From Acidimicrobiaceae bacterium (GTDB lineage: Bacteria > Actinomycetota > Acidimicrobiia > Acidimicrobiales > Ilumatobacteraceae), in the NCBI GenBank assembly GCA_020637295.1, contig JACJWF010000011.1:70972-134971 (forward strand): a stretch of 64,000 nucleotides of DNA, read 5' to 3'. Below are positions 61,228-64,000 of the stretch, one piece after another (positions within the stretch are counted from its first letter, which is position 1; each line of letters begins with the position of its first letter). The translations under genes and the position numbers were made by a program. The notes beneath the pieces are model-generated. The model ran no database searches. It had not been told where the DNA came from and saw only the letters and a list, made by a program, of their open reading frames with translations.

Positions 61228-62373
61228 TCAGCCCGGTTGCAGCCAGGCGGTGAGCGCCGCCGCGGTGCGGTCCAGATCGGCCAGCGTCACGTGCTCGGTG
61301 GGCTTGTGGGCATCCTCGATGCGGCCAGGACCGAACACCACCTTCTCCCGGGCGAAGCCGTCGTAGCGCAGCGCGTTGGTGCCGAAGGGTGCGGTGGTGG
61401 GCGTGGTGCCCGCGGCAGCGGCCAGCGCGCCGGCCAGCCCTGCCGGCTCGGCGTAGAAGGCGGGCATGCCGGTCTCGCCCGCCACCTGGTGCTCCACGGT
61501 GACCGGCAGCGGTGAGGCGTCGCGGGCGATCGCCGCGATGCGCTCGAACTCCACCGCAGGGTCCTCGCCGGGGGCCAGGCGACGCCCCAGCGAGACCGTG
61601 CACAGCTCCGGCACGATGTTGGACGCGACACCACCGTGGATGATCGAGACGGTGAGCGTGCCCGTACCCACCGGCGTGGCCGGCGGCACGGCCGTGAGGT
61701 CGTGGTGGTGCGCCTCCAGCGCGCTGACGACGCGGGCCGCGGCGTAAATGGCGTTGGCCCCTTCGTCAGGTGTGGCGCTGTGCGCCGACCGGCCGTGCAC
61801 GGTGATCCTCACCGCCAGCCCGCCCTTGTGGCCGACCACCGGCCGCAGCTCCGTGGGCTCGGCGATGACCAGCTGGTCGATCTCCATCCCCTGCCGCTCC
61901 GCCCAGGCGCGAAAGCCGATGGCGCCGGGCATGCCACCGGCCTCCTCGCCGATCGAACCGACCACGACCAGCGTGGGGTCGGGGCGCAACCCGGTGCGCT
62001 GCCAGTCCTCCAGCAGCGCGCAGATGACGCCCAGCGACGCCTTCGTGTCCAGCGCCCCGCGGCCCCACACCGCACCGTGCTCGACCCGGCCGTCGAAGGG
62101 AGGGTCGGTCATGTTCTCCACCGTCACCGTGTCCGTGTGCACGTCCAGCGCGACCACGCGATCCGTGCGGCCGCGCACCACCGCGTACACGTTCGGGCGA
62201 CCATCCACCAGCGGCTCCAGCTCCACCCGGTCCGCGCCGAGTGAGCGGAAGCAGGCCGCCAACTCGGTGGCGAGCGCGGCCTCACCGGGCACGCCGCTGG
62301 TGGGCCCCGCCTGCAGCGGGTTGACACTGGGGATCCGCACCAGGCGGCTGAGCCAGGTGGCGAAGTCGGTCAC
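61228..62373 (-). CDS. M20-family metallopeptidase/deacylase (ArgE/DapE type)
   Basis: A 381-residue enzyme with the M20 metal ligands VVALDVHTDTV (His), WGRGALDTKASLGVI (bridging Asp), GSIGEEAGGMPGAI (catalytic and metal Glu), VIAEPTELRPVVGHKG and, at the end, HKPTEHVTL (His). The dimerisation domain lies between (ITVHGRSAHSATPDEGANAI). Members hydrolyse acyl-amino acids or dipeptides (acetylornithine, succinyl-diaminopimelate); which substrate applies is unclear. The GTG start overlaps the aldehyde dehydrogenase stop (GTGA). Confidence 0.87.
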   Translation of the reverse strand: MTDFATWLSRLVRIPSVNPLQAGPTSGVPGEAALATELAACFRSLGADRVELEPLVDGRPNVYAVVRGRTDRVVALDVHTDTVTVENMTDPPFDGRVEHGAVWGRGALDTKASLGVICALLEDWQRTGLRPDPTLVVVGSIGEEAGGMPGAIGFRAWAERQGMEIDQLVIAEPTELRPVVGHKGGLAVRITVHGRSAHSATPDEGANAIYAAARVVSALEAHHHDLTAVPPATPVGTGTLTVSIIHGGVASNIVPELCTVSLGRRLAPGEDPAVEFERIAAIARDASPLPVTVEHQVAGETGMPAFYAEPAGLAGALAAAAGTTPTTAPFGTNALRYDGFAREKVVFGPGRIEDAHKPTEHVTLADLDRTAAALTAWLQPG

Positions 62374-63788
62374 AGCTGGAGCGACTTCACCTCGAGGAAC
62401 TCCTCGAGCCCGAACTGGCCGGCCTCGCGGCCGAGGCCGCTCTGCTTGTAGCCACCGAACGGCGCCATCACGTTGAAGGCCCCACCGTTGACCTCCACCT
62501 GGCCGGCGCGGATCTTGCGCGCCACCGCCTTGGCGTGCTCGGGGTCGCCACTCCACACACCGCCGGCCAGGCCGTAGATCGTGTCGTTGGCGATCTCCAC
62601 GGCTTCCTCTTCGGTGTCGTAGGGGATGATCGACAGCACCGGCCCGAAGATCTCCTCCTGGGCGATCGTCATGTCCGGGGTGACGTTGCTGAACACGGTG
62701 GGCGCCACGAAGTAGCCCTTGTCCAGACCCTCGGGTGTGTCGGTGCCGCCGCAGACCAGCGTGGCGCCCTCGTCGATGCCCTTCTGGATGAAGCCACGCA
62801 CCCGCTCGCGCTGGGCGGCCGAGACGAGCGGCCCGAGGCGGCTGGTCTTCTCGAACGGGTTGCCCGGTGTGAACGCGGCGGCCGTGGCGGCGGCGATCTG
62901 CTCCACCTCGGCCAGCTTGTCGCGCGGCACCAGCATGCGGGTGAGCGCCGTGCAGGTCTGGCCGGAGTTGAGGAAGCACTTGCCCACGCCGTCGGCCACC
63001 GCCTTGGCCAGGTCGGCGTCGGGGAGGATGACGTTGGCGCTCTTGCCGCCGAGCTCCAGCGCGACCTTCTTCACCGTCTGGCTGGCCACCTCGGCCACCC
63101 GCTTGCCGGCGCGGGTGCTGCCGGTGAAGCTGACCATGTCCACGTCCTTGTGGGCGCTGATCGCCTCGCCCACCACCGGGCCGACGCCGGTGACGAGGTT
63201 GAACACGCCGGCGGGCAGGCCGGCCTCGTGGATGACCTCGGCGAGGATGAACGCGTTGATCGGGGCCACCTCGCTGGGCTTCAGCACCACGGTGTTGCCG
63301 GCGGCGAGCGCCGGGGCGACCTTCAGCGCGATCTGGTGCAGCGGGTAGTTCCACGGGGTGATGCAACCGACCACGCCGATCGGCTCGCGCACCACCAGGC
63401 TGTTGCCCACCTGGGTCTCGAACTCGTAGGAGCCGAGCAGCTGGGCGGCGACGGCGAAGTTGGCCTTCGGCAGGCCGGCCTGGATGATGTTGCTGAGCAT
63501 CAGCGGCATCCCGACTTCCTTGGCGATCGTCTGGGCGATGTCGTCCGTGCGGGCGTCCAGCCCGGCGTGGATCTTCATCAGGTAGGCGGCCCGGTCCTCC
63601 TTGGACAGGGCGCTCCAGGCGGGGAAGGCGGCCTTGGCCGCGGCCACGGCGGCGTCCACGTCCGCGGCGGTGCCGTCGGGGATGGTGGCGATGACCTCCT
63701 CCGTGGCGGAATCGGTGACGCTGAGGGTGCCGGTGCCGCTGGAGGCAACCCACTGGCCGTTGATGTAGAGCTGTTCGTACGCGCGCAT
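62370..63788 (-). CDS. NAD(P)-dependent aldehyde dehydrogenase
   Basis: A 472-residue ALDH. Cofactor segments GVVGCITPWNYPLHQIALKV and FTGSTRAGKRVAEVA; general base in ALELGGKSANVIL; nucleophile in CFLNSGQTCTALTRMLVPRD; the PFEKTSRLGPLVSAAQRERV loop and EIFGPVLSIIPYD and GVWSGDPEHAKAVARKI close the active site. It oxidises an aldehyde to an acid. TAGGGT seven bases before the ATG indicates a leaderless start. It is translationally coupled with the M20 enzyme, which may use a related amino-acid-derived metabolite. Confidence 0.92.
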   Translation of the reverse strand: MRAYEQLYINGQWVASSGTGTLSVTDSATEEVIATIPDGTAADVDAAVAAAKAAFPAWSALSKEDRAAYLMKIHAGLDARTDDIAQTIAKEVGMPLMLSNIIQAGLPKANFAVAAQLLGSYEFETQVGNSLVVREPIGVVGCITPWNYPLHQIALKVAPALAAGNTVVLKPSEVAPINAFILAEVIHEAGLPAGVFNLVTGVGPVVGEAISAHKDVDMVSFTGSTRAGKRVAEVASQTVKKVALELGGKSANVILPDADLAKAVADGVGKCFLNSGQTCTALTRMLVPRDKLAEVEQIAAATAAAFTPGNPFEKTSRLGPLVSAAQRERVRGFIQKGIDEGATLVCGGTDTPEGLDKGYFVAPTVFSNVTPDMTIAQEEIFGPVLSIIPYDTEEEAVEIANDTIYGLAGGVWSGDPEHAKAVARKIRAGQVEVNGGAFNVMAPFGGYKQSGLGREAGQFGLEEFLEVKSLQL

Positions 63789-63808
63789 GAGCGCGACCCT
63801 ACGCCCGC

Positions 63809-64000
63809 TCAGGCCGGGGTGCGTAAGCCGAGGTTCCGGAGGATCTCCCGCGCCGCCCAGCTGCGGTTCAGCACGTACAGGTGCAGGCCCGGCGCCCCGC
63901 GCTCCAGCAGGCGGGCCGAGAGCTCGGTGGCGATGTCCACACCGATGCGCTCCGCCTCGTCGAGGTCGTCGCCGGCCTTCTCCATCCGCTCCACCACCCA
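63809..64000 (-). CDS. metF: methylenetetrahydrofolate reductase (C-terminal fragment)
   Basis: Only the last 63 codons are inside the window; the start lies beyond the right edge. The end reads IATELSARLLERGAPGLHLY followed by VLNRSWAAREILRNLGL, close to the conserved MetF C-terminus (GxPGxHxYxLNRSxAxxEIxxxLGL). The enzyme reduces 5,10-methylene- to 5-methyl-tetrahydrofolate with FAD. It ends 20 bases before the ALDH start, in the same direction. Confidence 0.8.
   Translation of the reverse strand, partial: WVVERMEKAGDDLDEAERIGVDIATELSARLLERGAPGLHLYVLNRSWAAREILRNLGLRTPA

Overview
The window is GC-rich (by eye about 70%), gene-dense DNA with almost no gap above 250 bases. Two WhiB proteins, a SenX3-RegX3/PhoU/Pst phosphate block, PPK1, MreB, a single-anchor succinate dehydrogenase, DUF3097 and DUF2342 proteins and Rv0958/Rv0959-like AAA and VWA genes point to an actinomycete. 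The mix, with membrane pyrophosphatase and many leaderless starts, best fits the Acidimicrobiia; that placement is inference.

Layout. 0-8.2 kb: edge fragment, methyltransferase, nitroreductase, TesB thioesterase, sugar-dehydrogenase-like lipoprotein, RNB exonuclease, P450 and oligoendopeptidase F, with tandem repeats and hairpins at 6.2-6.4 and 8.25-8.35 kb. 8.4-15.8 kb: an island of a MacA/MacB-type ABC exporter flanked by two small secreted Cys-containing proteins, each followed at once by a lipoprotein gene, plus a third lipoprotein; the three lipoproteins share four cysteines. 15.9-23.3 kb: MreB, MoaE, a protease-dead HtrA-like PDZ protein, EthD/VOC protein, epimerase, DUF2342 protein and MFS transporter. 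23.4-32.3 kb: phosphate block, transcribed leftward as pstS-pstC-pstA-pstB-phoU-senX3-regX3 with ppk1 upstream, and a PHO box before pstS. 32.5-38.6 kb: two whiB genes, tatA, VWA protein, nucleotide cyclase, degenerate GH1 and AAA ATPase. 38.7-47.7 kb: GH2-like protein, surE, sdhCAB and H+-pyrophosphatase. 47.8-56.1 kb: DedA, DUF4349 lipoprotein, DUF3097 protein, SCP2 protein, Fpg-like glycosylase, SufR-like regulator with a NirK-like copper protein, nucleoside phosphorylase and MBL hydrolase. 56.2-64 kb: malate dehydrogenase, two tandem acyltransferase-SGNH proteins, M20 peptidase, aldehyde dehydrogenase and the 3' end of metF.

Genes working together: the phosphate block with surE (a 5'-nucleotidase/exopolyphosphatase that has a PHO-like repeat upstream) forms a phosphate-starvation network. 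Sdh, Mdh and HppA are central energy metabolism. The NirK-like gene and its putative Fe-S regulator form an operon behind a 20-bp palindrome. The secreted-protein/lipoprotein/exporter island is the best candidate for an undescribed system.

A recurrent feature is a -10 hexamer (TANNNT, often TAGGGT) 6-8 nt before the start codon, which implies that many genes make leaderless mRNAs. No tRNA, rRNA, CRISPR array, insertion sequence or phage gene was seen. The sequence was read by eye, so family names rest on motifs and not on database searches.
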